A stretch of DNA of 64,000 bases from Tupaia tana (GCA_026018925.1 JAKSZU010000006.1:198077449-198141448), one strand, 5' to 3'. Shown: positions 31,332 to 42,470, numbered from the stretch's first letter. Notes: generated from the sequence alone by a model not told the origin. Numbers and translations are program-made.

Positions 31332-31868
31332 ATTTATTTATTTTTGCGGGGAGAGGTTTTTGCTATAGGGCACATGCGTTCGCCAGAAAGACAGAGAGAG
31401 ACAGAGAGATAGAAAGCGATTTCATGATGGGCAAAGTCTTTTTACAAGCAAAATGAGAAATAGTGATTGACTGTTTTAACAAAATAATTAGAATAATAAT
31501 AATAATGATTGGGGAAAACATAGAAAAGATATTAAATGTTGAAGCGGGGAGATTAATGTCTCTTTATTGACTGACATGCATGGCATTCCCTTTTGAAAAA
31601 GCATTGTAATACACTGTAAAATTATATGTAATTCAATGTAATATAAAGAAGATTATGATGATAATAAAAAAAAAAAAAAAAAGCGAGAAATCACCCCCCC
31701 AGGGGGGAAGGCCACACCACAATCCCTTCTCCTCTGTTCTCCTCTTGGGATCTTGGGAACGCACGCACACGTGCCCGGCGTGAGTTTAAGCCACTGTGTC
31801 CAGGACTTGAACTGCGGTCGGCTACATGGGAGTTCAGCGACATAGGCATTATGCTAACTACTGGTCCC
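31332..31868 (-). mobile_element. Class A SINE split by a poly(A) insertion
   Basis: Tail-side part 31,332-31,419 (GAGAGGTTTTTGCTATAGGGC) and head-side part 31,681-31,868 (GAAATCACCCCCCCAGG to ACTACTGGTCCC). SINE TSD about CCTTATTTTT on both sides. Confidence 0.93.
31420..31680 (+). mobile_element. Poly(A)-tailed retro-insertion of unknown source
   Basis: A 261-bp stretch, unlike any SINE here, ends GATGATAATAAA plus about 17 A. It is bounded by AAAGCGA at 31,413-31,419 and 31,680-31,686, sequence belonging to the host SINE. Poly(A), an AATAAA and a target duplication indicate L1-mediated retrotransposition. The source could be an L1 3' end or a cellular mRNA 3' UTR. Confidence 0.85.
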
Positions 31869-31949
31869 AGAACCTTATTTTTCGAAGTCCAGCTTTTTGG
31901 TTCTGAATCTCTCTTTTTTTCAACCCCTCTTAGAAAATATACTAGATTT

Positions 31950-32168
31950 AAGCTAGAAAACTGAGTTTGAGATCTTGCTCTGCCTCTTTAGAAGTTGTAT
32001 TGTGTCTCTGAGCCTTTGTTTCTCATTCCTCGTCTATGAGAGGGGTGTTTGCTAACCAACTCACAGGGCTGTGCTACTGAGAAGCTAGAATGAGACAATG
32101 AATATGAGCAAGGTGTGAAAATTGCAGCAGGCTCTAAAGAGAAATTGTAATTGTCACTGTCACTGTCT
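31950..32168 (+). mobile_element. MIR
   Basis: GATCTTGCTCTGCCTCTTTAG, TGTCTCTGAGCCTTTGTTTC, GGGCTGTGCTACTGAG and TGAGACAATGAATATGAGC follow sense MIR order. Confidence 0.65.
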
Positions 32169-32705
32169 TTACTCTTCAGCAAAAAAAGAACTTAGAAGTT
32201 AAACTTAGTACAAAAACAACAACAAAATAGCCCACCAAAAACCAAGATCTAGAGAACAAAAACATACTAAAATGCACTTGAAAACCAAATATAAAAGGTG
32301 TTTTTTTTCTTTATTCCTTATTTTGCATGATAATCGGCATAGGTCCCTGTTAGCTCACAGGATGAAGAAATGACTGCTTTGATTGTCCTTTTGGTGAACC
32401 AAGAATGTCAAACTTCTACATAAACCAGCCATTTTCTTGTTGACTCGCTGAAGCAGGACAGATTCAGGAAGCTGTGTGCTCTTTGGATCAGGGTGCTGGG
32501 TTGATCTGGTAGATGTTATTGTCACAGCTTAATCAGTACTTCTTGTTTCTTTTCTTTCTAAGGCAGCTAGTGTTCAGATGCAGCCCTGTTTTTCCTCCAT
32601 ATCTGTGTTGCTCTGAGGATTTATGTCCTTAGGAATGGTCTCCCACCTTCAAGTCTATATGAGCAGAGATCCATGTTTTCCTTTGCCTGGAACAATTTTC
32701 TGGAG
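32169..32705. other. Unassigned non-coding DNA
   Basis: Nothing recognised. Confidence 0.4.
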
Positions 32706-32720
32706 AAAACAGGACTCTCT

Positions 32721-32987
32721 TGGGCCAGCCAGTGGTATGATGGTTGAAGTGGCTAGATCTTACATGGCTGACTACATGGCTGGAGTCCTGGACCTGGCAG
32801 CTTGAAAAAACATTCCAGGCCCATGCGTATGTATGTGTGTATCCAAAATCCTGAAAGGGAGGATGGAGAGGAGGGTATTGTGGCATGACCTTTCCTCGGG
32901 TGGGCGTTTTCTCACTACTCTCCTCTTTCTATTTCTCTCTCTGTGGAGCACAGGCACCCTCTGACAGAATTTAAAAAGGAAAGGAAA
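32721..32987 (+). mobile_element. Class C SINE with clear TSD
   Basis: TGGGCCAGCCAGTGGTATGATGG head, AAAAACATTCCAGGCCC, end GGCACCCTCTGACAGAATTT. TSD AAAACAGGACTCTCT (32,706-32,720) and AAAACAGGACTTTCT (32,988-33,002). Confidence 0.93.
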
Positions 32988-33184
32988 GAAAACAGGACTT
33001 TCTCCGTTCTATGGAAGGCAGACTGGTGGTCCTCAGTAGCGAGCAGGGGATCCCAGGGCTGCCCCTTTAATGCTGATGGGCAGTGAAATCCTTATAATAC
33101 GTGGGGGCTGCAGAGATTTTGGATTGCTTTGAAATCAGATGTGGGAATTCAAGAATGAGATGTGGCTAAAATTTCAACAGACTT

Positions 33185-33475
33185 TCTTCTCCTCCTTCCC
33201 CTTTTTTCTTCTTTTTTCTCTTCCCCTTTCCCTCCTCTTCCCCCTCCTAATTGCCAGAGTGTATGTGTGTTCACTAGGGAGACACAGAAAGAGAAGGAAG
33301 ATGCACCCCCATTAGGGTGTGGTCACACCACAATCCCTTCATTTCTTCATGTGGGGATTTGGGGCATGTATGCACACCTGTCCTGCATGTTTTTCAAGCC
33401 ACCAGGGCCAGGATTTGAACCATGGTTAGCCATGTAGGATCTAGCTCTCTTAACCCCTAGGCTACTGAGCAGTCT
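33185..33475 (-). mobile_element. Class C SINE with long pyrimidine tail
   Basis: TTCTCCTCCTTCCCC-rich tail to about 33,247, AATTGCCAGAGTGTATGTG, CCACAATCCCTTCATTTC, GATTTGAACCATGGTTAGCC. Confidence 0.85.
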
Positions 33476-33569
33476 GATTATAGGCTTCTTGAAAACAACA
33501 GTCTGGTCTTATGTCTCTCTACCCTGCATAATACTGGCACAGCCTTTGTAAATATGACATTGTGTTATT

Positions 33570-33860
33570 TCCTTGTCTAATATCCTTCAATGGCTCCCCG
33601 CTCCTCCGTGATAAAATCCCGTCTTCTTCATTTGGCACCAAGATCTCCCACGATCAGGCCTAGCCTCACCCCTTTGCCATTTTCCCATTTACACTCCACA
33701 CTGCAGCCACTCAGAACAAGTGGCAATGTTCCCAGCATGTCCCAGTTAGGTGCATTTGTTGATGTTCTTTCTTTGATTTTTTCACTAAGCTACTCTTCTT
33801 CTCTTTCTAGGCCCTGTTCAGAATCTCCTTCCTAGGGATGACTTCCCTGAATATCTTCTC
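33570..33860 (+). mobile_element. LINE L2 3' end
   Basis: CCTTCAATGGCTCCCCGC, CGTGATAAAATCCCGTC, GCCTAGCCTCACC and AGAATCTCCTTCCTAGGGATG match sense L2 text. Confidence 0.75.
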
Positions 33861-34130
33861 ATTTCCTCACGTCCTAAACCCTTTCCCAGTGGATGGGATG
33901 GGTTAGGTGTTCTTCTTCTAAGCAGCTTTATCCTGCCAGAGCCCTTGATGTTCTGAATTGTCCATCAGTTGCCGGGACCAACTCGGCATGAACACGTTAC
34001 TCTGGGTGGGGAAGGCTGTGAATTAGAAATAAACGCAGTAACAAACACACAAAGACACACGAGTATAGAAAAGTGAAGATCGGGTGGGCACAACTTCTCT
34101 CATGGAGAAATTGCAACCAGATCCAGCCTC
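33861..34130. other. Unassigned non-coding DNA
   Basis: Nothing recognised. Confidence 0.35.
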
Positions 34131-34144
34131 AGGTTTATTCTTTT

Positions 34145-34404
34145 TTTTTTGGAGAGATTTTCGCTAGAGGGCGCGTGCGCTCGCCAAACAGACAGAGAGA
34201 GACATTAGAGACAGAAAGCGAGAAATCACCCCCCAGGGGGGATGGTCACGCCGCAATCCCTTCTCCTCCATTCTCCTCTCGGGATCTTGGGCACGCACGC
34301 ACACGCGCCCGGCGTGAGTTGTAAGCCACCGGGTCCGAGACGCGAACCGCGGTCGACTACGTGGGAGTCCAGCGACATAGCCATTACGCTAACTGCTGGT
34401 TCCC
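34145..34404 (-). mobile_element. Young class A SINE, TTCGCGTCC subfamily
   Basis: On the minus strand: head GGGAACCAGCAGTTAGCG, B-box GGTTCGCGTCTC, TCTCTAATGTCTC, GTTTGGCGAGCGC. CpG-rich. Perfect 14-bp TSD AGGTTTATTCTTTT (34,131-34,144 and 34,405-34,418). Confidence 0.97.
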
Positions 34405-34418
34405 AGGTTTATTCTTTT

Positions 34419-35214
34419 AAAGGGTAGAGAATGGGGGAAGGGGAAAATGGGATGTGAAAGGAATGGGGAAGAAGGAAGTGAAATGCAAAGAAAATAAGGG
34501 AGGAGAAATAGGAATGCAAAGCCAGTTGTTTTTGGATGTAAATTGACTGAAGATATGAAAATGACAGGCGCCATATAATTTCTCTGATCCTTTTTGGGGA
34601 CAATCTGATGCTTGTGACTTCCTTTAGCCTGATACTGGGCAGTATCGAGGTATTGGGTATCAACAACAACAGGAAGACAACCATTGACAACAGGCAGGTA
34701 TTGCTTTCGTATGTAGATGCTTCTCAATAGCCCTGCTAGAGTAGCTTACAGAAGCGCATATCTGCATGTGACTATAGGCCACATGTTTTAATCACATGTT
34801 TTCAGATTGGCTGCTCTCCACAATCAGTGGTTTGGTCACCTGTGCCCACTTCATGACTATTGTCTTAAAGATCAAGACTATGTCTTGTTTGTGGTTCACT
34901 CCTAGTACAGTGCTGGGATGTAGGAATTGCACTATGGTAGCTGGTTGAAGGTATCAGATTCCATTGTGCTCTCTCTCTCTCTCTCCACTTTCTGTCACCA
35001 GGCTCCCTGGCGTTCCTAGACAGGGATCTCGCAGAGTGGAAGAGAAGGCCAGTGTTTATGGAGGAATTTGTCCCTCCAAATTGGATTATCACACAGGAAG
35101 TTTTGTCTCCACTGATCCCCATTTTAATTGGATTAAGGTATTAACCTTTGAGAGGCGAAAATACTACGTATAATTCACATGAGAAATTAGGTAGCGTTAC
35201 AGAGTGTTCAAGTA
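34419..35214. other. Unassigned non-coding DNA
   Basis: Purine-rich part 34,420-34,510, and a CT run at 34,968-34,984. No gene recognised. Confidence 0.4.
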
Positions 35215-35330
35215 GAGGTCAGCGGGTCCATCCCTGTCATTGTACAGAGGAGAAACCAGGTACAGAGGTGAAAAGATCTGTTATAATTTTCATGATTAAT
35301 TAGTGACCAGAGAGGCCTGCCTCCGTCCCT
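35215..35330 (-). mobile_element. Possible MIR fragment
   Basis: CATTGTACAGAGGAGAAACC, GGTACAGAGGTGAAAAG and ACCAGAGAGGCCTG resemble antisense MIR. Confidence 0.4.
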
Positions 35331-35756
35331 TTGGGGAACTAGCCTTTCCCACTCTCAGACCTGGCATTTTGGGTGGCCCTGACTTCACTCCCAAATCCAG
35401 GATAAAATGAATTAGGCTTGCCTAATCAAATATCAGGGCATATGTTCCCAGGATGCCAATAAGACCTCATTTCAGCACATTGGAAAAGAGAAGTTCACAT
35501 GCTCTGTGGGGTTGCTGAGAGGATACAATACGAGCTTGGAGCTGTTGACAGCAACTTGTCACCATGGGCCGAGAGTCAAAGAAAGCAATGCCAAGAGATG
35601 GAGAGAATGAGTGTGCCTCGATAATGTCACTAGAGACCACAGCTTGTCACTTCCAACTAATTAACTTAACTAGTACAACATTAGAGCTAGAACAAGTTCT
35701 CTTAACTCCCAAAAGCACAGTGCTCTTTTCTGTAAACCATAAGGGGTATTACTTTT
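35331..35756. other. Unassigned non-coding DNA
   Basis: A short frame from 35,564 begins in a good Kozak-like context (ACCATGG) but runs into the next SINE. Not called as a gene. Confidence 0.4.
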
Positions 35757-35801
35757 TTGTTTGTTTGTTTGTTTGCTATAGGGCATATGCACTCACCAGA
35801 A

Positions 35802-35860
<59 letters not shown>

Positions 35861-36067
35861 GGAGAGAGAGAAGGAAAGTGAGAAAGCACTTTCCAGGGGG
35901 ATGGTCATACCTCGGTCCCTTCTCCATTTTCCTTTTGGGATTTGGGCATACACACACACACACACACATGTGCCTGGTACGTTTCTCAAATCTGGGTCCA
36001 GACTTTGAACTGTGAAGTTGGCCATGTGAGATCTAGCTGCCTTAACCACCATGCCACTGGCTTGCCC
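35757..36067 (-). mobile_element. Class C SINE with (GA)n expansion
   Basis: GCTATAGGGCATATGCACTC, (GA)n at 35,807-35,858, CAGGGGGATGGTCATACC, head ACCATGCCACTGGCTTGCCC. Confidence 0.88.
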
Positions 36068-36290
36068 TGGGCATTCTTCTGATTAACCCAATACCACACA
36101 TTGTCATGTAGCAAAAAGTAGAATTATGAAGAAATGGGAGATGAGAGGGCTACATTTTGATGAATCGGGTTGTATGCGAGGAGCCTTGGAGACCAGTGTG
36201 AGGTCTAAGGTCACTGGGGTAACTGGAGAGGTGAGAGCTGGTGTGAAAGTACATCAAAACCAAATTTTACCTGCTTCTCTGTTTTTTCTT
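36068..36290. other. Unassigned spacer
   Basis: Nothing recognised. Confidence 0.35.
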
Positions 36291-36299
36291 CTTCTTCTT

Positions 36300-36835
36300 C
36301 TTTTTTTTTTTTTTTTCCGGAGAGATTTTTGCTATAGGCATATGTGCTCACCAGAAAGACAGAGAGACAGAAAGTGAGAAATCAGGGACTAGCAGTTAGC
36401 GTAATGGCTATGTCGCCAGACTCCCACGTAGTCGACCGCGGTTCGAGTCCCAGACCCGGTAGCTTAAACTCACGCTGGGCGCGTATGCGTACATACCCAA
36501 GATCCCGAGAGGAGAATGGAGGAGAAGGGATTGCGGTGTGGCCATCCCCCCTGGGGGGGTGATTTCTTGCTTTCTATCTCTCTGTCTCTCTCTGTCTGTC
36601 TGGTGAGCGCACGTACCCTATAGCAAAAACCTCTCCAAAAAAAAAAGAAAGTGAGAAATCACCCACAAGGGGGGATGGCCATGCCACAATCCCTTCTCCT
36701 CCATTCTCCTCTCAGGATCTTGGGCACGCACGCACATGTGCCCGGCTTGAGTTTAAGCCTCCATGTCCGGGACTCGAACCACGGTCGACCACATGGGAGT
36801 CCAGCGACATAGCCATAACGCCAACTGCTGGTCCC
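36300..36835 (-). mobile_element. Class A SINE split by an opposite-strand class A SINE
   Basis: Tail side 36,300-36,384 (CGGAGAGATTTTTGCTATAGG). Head side 36,662-36,835 (CCCACAAGGGGGGATGG to AACTGCTGGTCCC). Confidence 0.95.
36385..36646 (+). mobile_element. Young class A SINE nested in inverse orientation
   Basis: GGGACTAGCAGTTAGCGTAATGG head and GGTTCGAGTCCC B-box. Perfect 15-bp TSD GAAAGTGAGAAATCA (36,370-36,384 and 36,647-36,661) drawn from the host SINE. Confidence 0.97.
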
Positions 36836-36849
36836 TTGTTTTTCTTTTT

Positions 36850-37072
36850 TAAAGTTTATTTCTTTATTTCTTCCATGAATGAGACATACATACACAGAGA
36901 AATTACCCCCTACTGGGGCCTGGTCACACCACAATCATTTGCCTCCAGGCTTCCATCCCATCAGGTCCTCTCACACACACCTGGCTTGATTTTCAAGCCT
37001 CAAGGGCCAGGACATAAACCCTAATTATCCATGTGAGATTTAACTTCCTCTGTGTAGTGCTTAACCATGCTA
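36850..37072 (-). mobile_element. Old class C/D SINE
   Basis: AGTTTATTTCTTTATTTC, CTACTGGGGCCTGGTCAC, GGCTTGATTTTCAAGCC and TGCTTAACCATGC. Confidence 0.6.
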
Positions 37073-37256
37073 CAGAGAACGGACCCTCAACAGGGTCTTG
37101 ATGCTGTGATATGCTTCCAGTTTCAGCCAGTCCAGATCATGGGTACACTCATGGCTGCGTGTACTCTGGGAGGTCTTGGGTTTTGAACCCAGAACCTTCC
37201 CATGTGGGTCAGCCTCGCAGTGTTGTAGTTGACCATTGTGCCACTGACTAGCCCAT
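37073..37256 (-). mobile_element. Class D SINE
   Basis: ACAGGGTCTTGATGCTGTG, TTTCAGCCAGTCCAGATC, TGAACCCAGAACCTTCCC and GCCACTGACTAGCCC. Confidence 0.7.
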
Positions 37257-37839
37257 GCTTTTCTGTTTTCACCCTGGAAATCTAATGAAGAAGGATTGAG
37301 GGGTGGAGGTAGGGGCATACATGTGACTAGAAGCAGGTCAACTGGGCTTTTCTCTTAGATTAATAGGCACCTTTTGGTCTGGACCTGGGAAAGCTACTGG
37401 AGGGCAGACTGGAAAAGCAAGGCCAAAAGTCAAGAGATGACCATTTTATTCTTAACTTCTCATGACTCACCTAAGGTTTGGGAAAAGGTAAGGTTGCAGA
37501 ACAACCACAGCCATACTAAATAAACATTCTACACCTCCAGAGCTGCTGCCGTGGCTGTTGGGACCCTATCTGTTTTTGGAGGTCCAGGTAGACCATGATG
37601 CCACCACTATATGCTAATTAGATGGTATCATGCTTGGAGATAATTTGGCTTTTAATCTCTGAGATCCGTTCTTCTTCGCAATGCCCAGAAAACAGGAACT
37701 GAAATTGAGAACCTATTCCTGGTGGGAATCCCATGCTGACCACAAACCAGGATGGAATTTTTAGAGGTCTACTTCCCCTTCTTTTCTGCATATTTATAAA
37801 GGTCAAGCACAAGCAAAAGTAAACTTGCATATTAAAAGT
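37257..37839. other. Unassigned non-coding DNA
   Basis: Nothing recognised. Start of a SINE-poor stretch extending to 41,939. Confidence 0.4.
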
Positions 37840-38035
37840 AAGGATGATGGTTACTCTTGTCAGGGTTGGAGACTTGGAGAGGGCAGGAGGGGGTTTCTGA
37901 AATCTTGGTAATGTTGAGTTCTTAAAACTTTATGCTGGTTATATGGAGATGTACAGTTTGCAAATCTATTGAGCTATGCAATTTTAAGTATTGTGGTTTT
38001 CTGTGTGTATGTTATATTTCAATAAAAACATGACA
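37840..38035 (+). mobile_element. Old L1 3' end
   Basis: GATGGTTACTCTTGTCAGG, GTACAGTTTGCAAATC, TTAAGTATTGTGGTTTTC and TTATATTTCAATAAAAAC match the terminal part of L1M-type 3' UTRs. Confidence 0.65.
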
Positions 38036-38415
38036 TTGAGTTGAATGCTATCATGGTAGCCGATCATTTGGCACCATGGGGTGAGGGGGTCTTAGAAACA
38101 AAGCTAAATGGGGCCACTGAAATTATATGGTAATACTATTCTGTTGTCAAGTGACTAGAGAGACAACCCAGAATCTATTTAATTAATTTTTAAATGTGTA
38201 GTCACCAAAATGAAAATATAAATTAAAAAATACGTAGTAGAGTGTTCACCATCCTTTAGGAGTTTAGGACACTGGATGGGAAAACTGAAGTGTTATGATA
38301 GCTCAGGATCATAGATCTTGAATCCATTTACCTCCCTCCACTTCCATTGCCATCTCTAGTTGAAGCCACCGGCAACTCTGGCCTGGACTGTAGCAATATC
38401 CTCTCACTGTTGCTC
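38036..38415. other. Unassigned non-coding DNA
   Basis: Nothing recognised. Confidence 0.35.
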
Positions 38416-38419
38416 AATG

Positions 38420-38935
38420 TATAATCTGTTGTTCATCCAGGACAAGAGGGTAATTTTAAAACATGGCTCAAATTACTCCTCTACCTGAAACCCTTTGAAG
38501 ATTTCTTTATGCTTCTAGTACATTCTAAATCTTTCTCTGTGGCCTATTATGCCTATCATTGAGGGGTCCTTGCCTGACTCTCTGACTAACCTCCCACCAC
38601 TCTCCTCCTGGCCATCAATCTCCAGTCCCAATGCCCTCTCTTCATCCTACTGACACCCCACATGTGTCCATACCCTAGAGCTTTTGCATGTATACGTCTT
38701 CTGCCTGAAATAGAGGTCTCTACGTTTTTTGGATTGCTGGCTCCCTCTCATCCTTTAGGTCTCAGTTCAAATGGCATCCCCTCAAGTAGCCTCCCAGCCA
38801 TTCTTTATCCTATTAACTTATTTCCTTTTCTTTGTTGTACTCAAGGCTATTTTTATGTAGTTGTTTGCCAGTCTAAAAGCCCCATGAGGACAGCAACCTT
38901 GTCTACCATATTCATAGTACCCTGCATTAGTCAGG
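38420..38935 (+). mobile_element. LINE L2 3' end
   Basis: CTCAAATTACTCCTCTACC, GTGGCCTATTATGCC, CCTAGAGCTTTTGCATG, TTCTGCCTGAAATAG, CAGTTCAAATGGCATCC and CATGAGGACAGCAACC are in sense L2 order. Confidence 0.8.
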
Positions 38936-39474
38936 GTCTAAGCAAGCAGAAGACATTCTTATAATGGTTTAACTCTAGGGGATTTAATAAAGGAACCATG
39001 TACAGAAATATGGGTTGGGTCAAGTTGACCAGTGAGGCCTAATGATGCACACAGGGCCTCACAGCTGTGGAAAGCTAGTTCAAGCCCTAGGCCAGAAGGA
39101 GTAGGAGGAGGGAGTTAGGCTTCTAGCTAGTAAAAACTGGAGCTATGGAAGAGGGGCACCCCAGCCATAAGGAGGCAGTGAGCAAGTGGAGACCAGGGTA
39201 ACTTGCCCAGCTTTTATCCTCTCACCCTCAGATTTCCTACCAGTGTTTACTGGCCAAATCCAACTGGAGGCCAGAGGATGAGGAAGCCCGGATGATATAG
39301 TCCATAGAGATCAGCTTCCTGGGGTACAGAAAAGAGCAGGGAAAAGAGGGGTGTGGAGATGGGTAGGAGCAAGCAGAGCATGACATGCCCAGCCTGGTAC
39401 ATACTGGTTACTCACCACAAGCTGATTGAATAAATGAGCTAAGAAAGTTGGGGGAAAAGACAAAGGGTTACCCA
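38936..39474. repeat. Probable ancient interspersed repeat, family not named
   Basis: GCATTAGTCAGGGTCTAAGC, GGGGATTTAATAAAGG, AACTGGAGGCCAGAGGATG and ATATAGTCCATAGAGATCAGC are words I associate with a common mammalian repeat, but I cannot name it safely. Confidence 0.4.
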
Positions 39475-39612
39475 AAGAAATGAATGCTTCATGAGCTCCT
39501 ACTCTGTGCTGGGTAGGCATCTTGCATAATCTCGTTTAGTCCACACAGAAATCCTATGAGATATGTTATTGTTCCTGTGTATGGCTGAAGAGCCTGAGAC
39601 CTTAGAGGTTAA
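39475..39612 (-). mobile_element. MIR fragment
   Basis: TCTGTGCTGGGTAGGCATC, ATAATCTCGTTTAGTCC, AATCCTATGAGATATG and GGCTGAAGAGCCTGAGACC follow antisense MIR. Confidence 0.65.
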
Positions 39613-39899
39613 CATACTCCATTAAAGAAAAATTATGGAGGCCAGATTCCCACTGAGTTTCAGAATTTTTTTCCACTGTGTCACATTGAACACACCTTGT
39701 CTATTTCCATACCTGTATCAGTCCAGACTCTGCATCCCTCCCTGTATGGAAAGCCCTTTAGCCTGGTAAAATCCCAGTAAATCTCTGATTATTATAGAAA
39801 CTGTTATAAATTGTCCATATTCCAATTGTCATCTATTTCTTCACAAGGTGATTACCTGAGAGCATCTCATTCCTTTAACTATATTAAAAACTCTTCAAA
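39613..39899. other. Unassigned non-coding DNA
   Basis: Nothing recognised. Confidence 0.35.
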
Positions 39900-40245
39900 G
39901 TAGGTGTCTTTGTCCACTATTATGCTGCTAATAGAAAAAGGGAGGTTTATTTAGCTCATGATTTGGAGGTCAAGGTCCACCAGATGTGGCCATTTTACAG
40001 AGTTCCAATCACGCCATGAGGGCAAAAGCAGAACAGAACAGCTTTCCATGAGTCTGTTTTGGTCTCATTCTTCTCTTTATAAACCTACCGGAGCTTTCAT
40101 GTGAGCTCCACCCTAATGATTTTAATCCTAATCTCTTCTCAAAATCCCCACCTTTTGACAGCATAGTTAGATCAAGTTTTCAGCCTCTTAATCCTGTTAC
40201 CATGGTTCAACATATGAATTTTTGGAATATACAAACCATAGAAGC
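39900..40245 (-). mobile_element. MaLR-type LTR, antisense
   Basis: GGAGGTTTATTTAGCTCATG, CTCTTTATAAACCTACCGG, CCACCTTTTGACAGCATAG and GGAATATACAAACCATAG. Same family as 19,690-20,195. Confidence 0.55.
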
Positions 40246-40949
40246 AGGGAATTTTTTTCTGTTTGTTTCTTATTTGTATCGATTGCACTTAGTAAATAAC
40301 CAATAAACATTTGTCTATTTATCTATATTATATGACTCTGTTATATGACTCATTTCCAATGCCTTTTATTGTCAGAACAATTTACTTAAACGATATATGT
40401 TTACATGTACAATATGAAGTTATATTCTTTTCTCAGTTACTATTGGATCATAAATATATTTCTAATACACATATTTTATAAGCAGTGTTTTAAATGATGG
40501 TCTAATAGTCAATTCTGTGGATACACTAGAATTACTTTAGACTATTTTCTATTCCTGAACATATAACATTCTTCCTTCCCTCAATATCAATGTTATGAAC
40601 ATTTTTGGAGTTGTATTTCTTCTGATAGACTGTCTCATGTACGAGCCCATCTTTAGGAAATGCTTGGAGAGGGGGGATTAAACTCTACAATTGTTCATTA
40701 CACCAAATGGACTTAGTTTTGAAACCATTTTGTATTCCATCTTGGTAGAGTTAAAATAACCACGTCTCCTGGTATATGCAGGTGGATATGACTCGGGAAG
40801 CCCATCCATCCAAGTATGCCCTGTTTGGAAGCTCTGGTGGGGAGTGTAGCAGTAGCCATTGGAGACTGGTGGTCTTCTCTGGAGGTATAACATTTCACCA
40901 TCTGCAGTACAGCCCCTGTTCTTTGGCAACCAAGAGCTGAACACTGGTG
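40246..40949. other. Unassigned non-coding DNA
   Basis: AT-rich to 40,620, then a less AT-rich part next to the LTR. No retroviral gene is recognisable here, which supports a solo LTR at 40,951. Confidence 0.4.
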
Positions 40950-40950
40950 T

Positions 40951-41415
40951 TGTTGTAGAGTGCCACCGACTGAACGACCACCAAAGCCAGATTAAGTTTA
41001 AAGGGTTTATTAGCTGGCCAGTGACTACAGCCTGAGGCTCAGGGGCTGAGAGTCAGAACTGCAGCCCTGTCTGAAGTTTGAGAAGTCCTGTTATAGGGGG
41101 TCAGTTACCAGGGGTTTCTATGCAAGCAGTTACAGAAGCTGAATCAAGCAGGTTAATTATTTATGAGGGAGGTGGGGTTTCCATGCAAGTAGTCACGTTG
41201 CTAAACAAAAGGGTTTCGGGCTAGTTAGCAAAGACAGTAGCAGATACAGGACGTCGTCCTGGATATGGTTTTCTGATTGGCTAGCACAAGGTATTTTCTC
41301 ATGGGAAGAGCAAGCAGGTTTACAGAAGCAGACAGCCATGTTAGGGTAAGGGAACAAAATGGACAAACAGTTGTTCATGTACAAGATCTAATATGCGGCC
41401 TTCCACAGTGTCACA
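40951..41415 (-). mobile_element. Gammaretrovirus-like (ERV1-type) LTR, antisense
   Basis: Read on the minus strand it begins TGTGACACTGTGGAAGG and ends CACTCTACAACA. In order it carries CCAAT (41,280-41,276), a TATAA-like CCCCCTATAAC near 41,100-41,091, and AATAAA (41,011-41,006). This CCAAT-TATA-AATAAA spacing with TG/CA ends is that of a retroviral LTR. I found no convincing TSD and no adjacent gag, pol or env, so it is a solo or truncated LTR of uncertain family. Confidence 0.7.
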
Positions 41416-41688
41416 GCTATTCCAATTCACCCAAGACCATAGAGATTCCACTTATTGCAATTTGATCATCTGTCTGGACATCACATACACTTTTGAGGTA
41501 CTGAATTGACTTGACAACTTTCATTAGAATTTTAAATACCAAGATATCCCCATCAGCATCAGAGAATCCCCAGTTTTGTCCCTGAAATTTCCTCAAAGTC
41601 TAAGAGGAGATGTGCAAAGGGAACTTAAATGGACTGAATGTCTATTATGGGTTAGAAACTTGTACTGGTTGTTTCCTAAGCACAGTGC
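41416..41688. other. Unassigned non-coding DNA
   Basis: Nothing recognised. Confidence 0.35.
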
Positions 41689-41935
41689 TTTGATTAAGAG
41701 TGGTGAGATCTGAAGCCAGACTGTCTGAGTCTGGGTTCAAATCCTCTTCTCTAGAGAGAAGTTACTTCTCTTCCTTACTTTCCTTATCTGCAAAGTGGAG
41801 GTAATAATTTCATCTCTCTTGTAAGGTTGTTGTGAGGCTTAAGTTACCATATGTAGATTAAGTTGGTAAAGCAGACAGAATAATGCTTGTCATATATCAA
41901 GTGCTATGTAAGCATTGCTATTGTTATTACTGTTC
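41689..41935 (+). mobile_element. MIR, nearly full length
   Basis: AGTGCTTTGATTAAGAGTGG, GAAGCCAGACTGTCTGAG, GGGTTCAAATCC, GCAAAGTGGAGGTAATAAT, AGGTTGTTGTGAGGCTTAAG and CTATTGTTATTACTG cover the MIR from head to tail. One of the best-preserved ancient repeats here. Confidence 0.88.
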
Positions 41936-41939
41936 TTTC

Positions 41940-42220
41940 CCCACATCCATAGAGGATGTGTATGCTCACTGGAGACAAAAAGAAAGAGAGATACAGAGAG
42001 AGAGAGAGAGAGAGAGAGAGGAAGTGAGAAAGCATCCCTCCCCCCCTCCCCAGGGTAAGTGTGACACCACAATCCCTTCTCCTCCATTTCTCTCTCCTTT
42101 CCAGATTTTGGGCAAGCAGGCAAATGTGCCCAGTGAATTTCTCAAGCTCAGAACTTGAACCGAGTAGTCAGCCATGTGGGATGCAGCCAGCTTAACCACC
42201 AGGCCACGGTCTAACCCATT
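41940..42220 (-). mobile_element. Class C SINE
   Basis: ATAGAGGATGTGTATGCTC, GA run 41,992-42,020, CCACAATCCCTTCTCCTCC, head CACCAGGCCACGGTCTAACCC. Confidence 0.85.
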
Positions 42221-42455
42221 GCTGATCTTATTTTAAACTCAGTTAATCTATTTTTACAACAAACCTATGAGTAGATCAGAGGTTGAAAATCGCCAGCCTG
42301 TAGGTTGAATTTGGCCTGTAGATGTGTTTTGTTTGTCCTGCTTCCTTTTCCTTAATTTGGGGCAACATTTAAAACTCTGGAGTTTTATATAAAAATCCAG
42401 ATTCCTGGCTTTTCTTGGAAAATCCTCATCTGGCAGCAACTTGCAGGACCTGAGT
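42221..42455. other. Unassigned spacer
   Basis: Nothing recognised. Confidence 0.35.
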
Positions 42456-42470
42456 GCTGCTAACTTCTTT

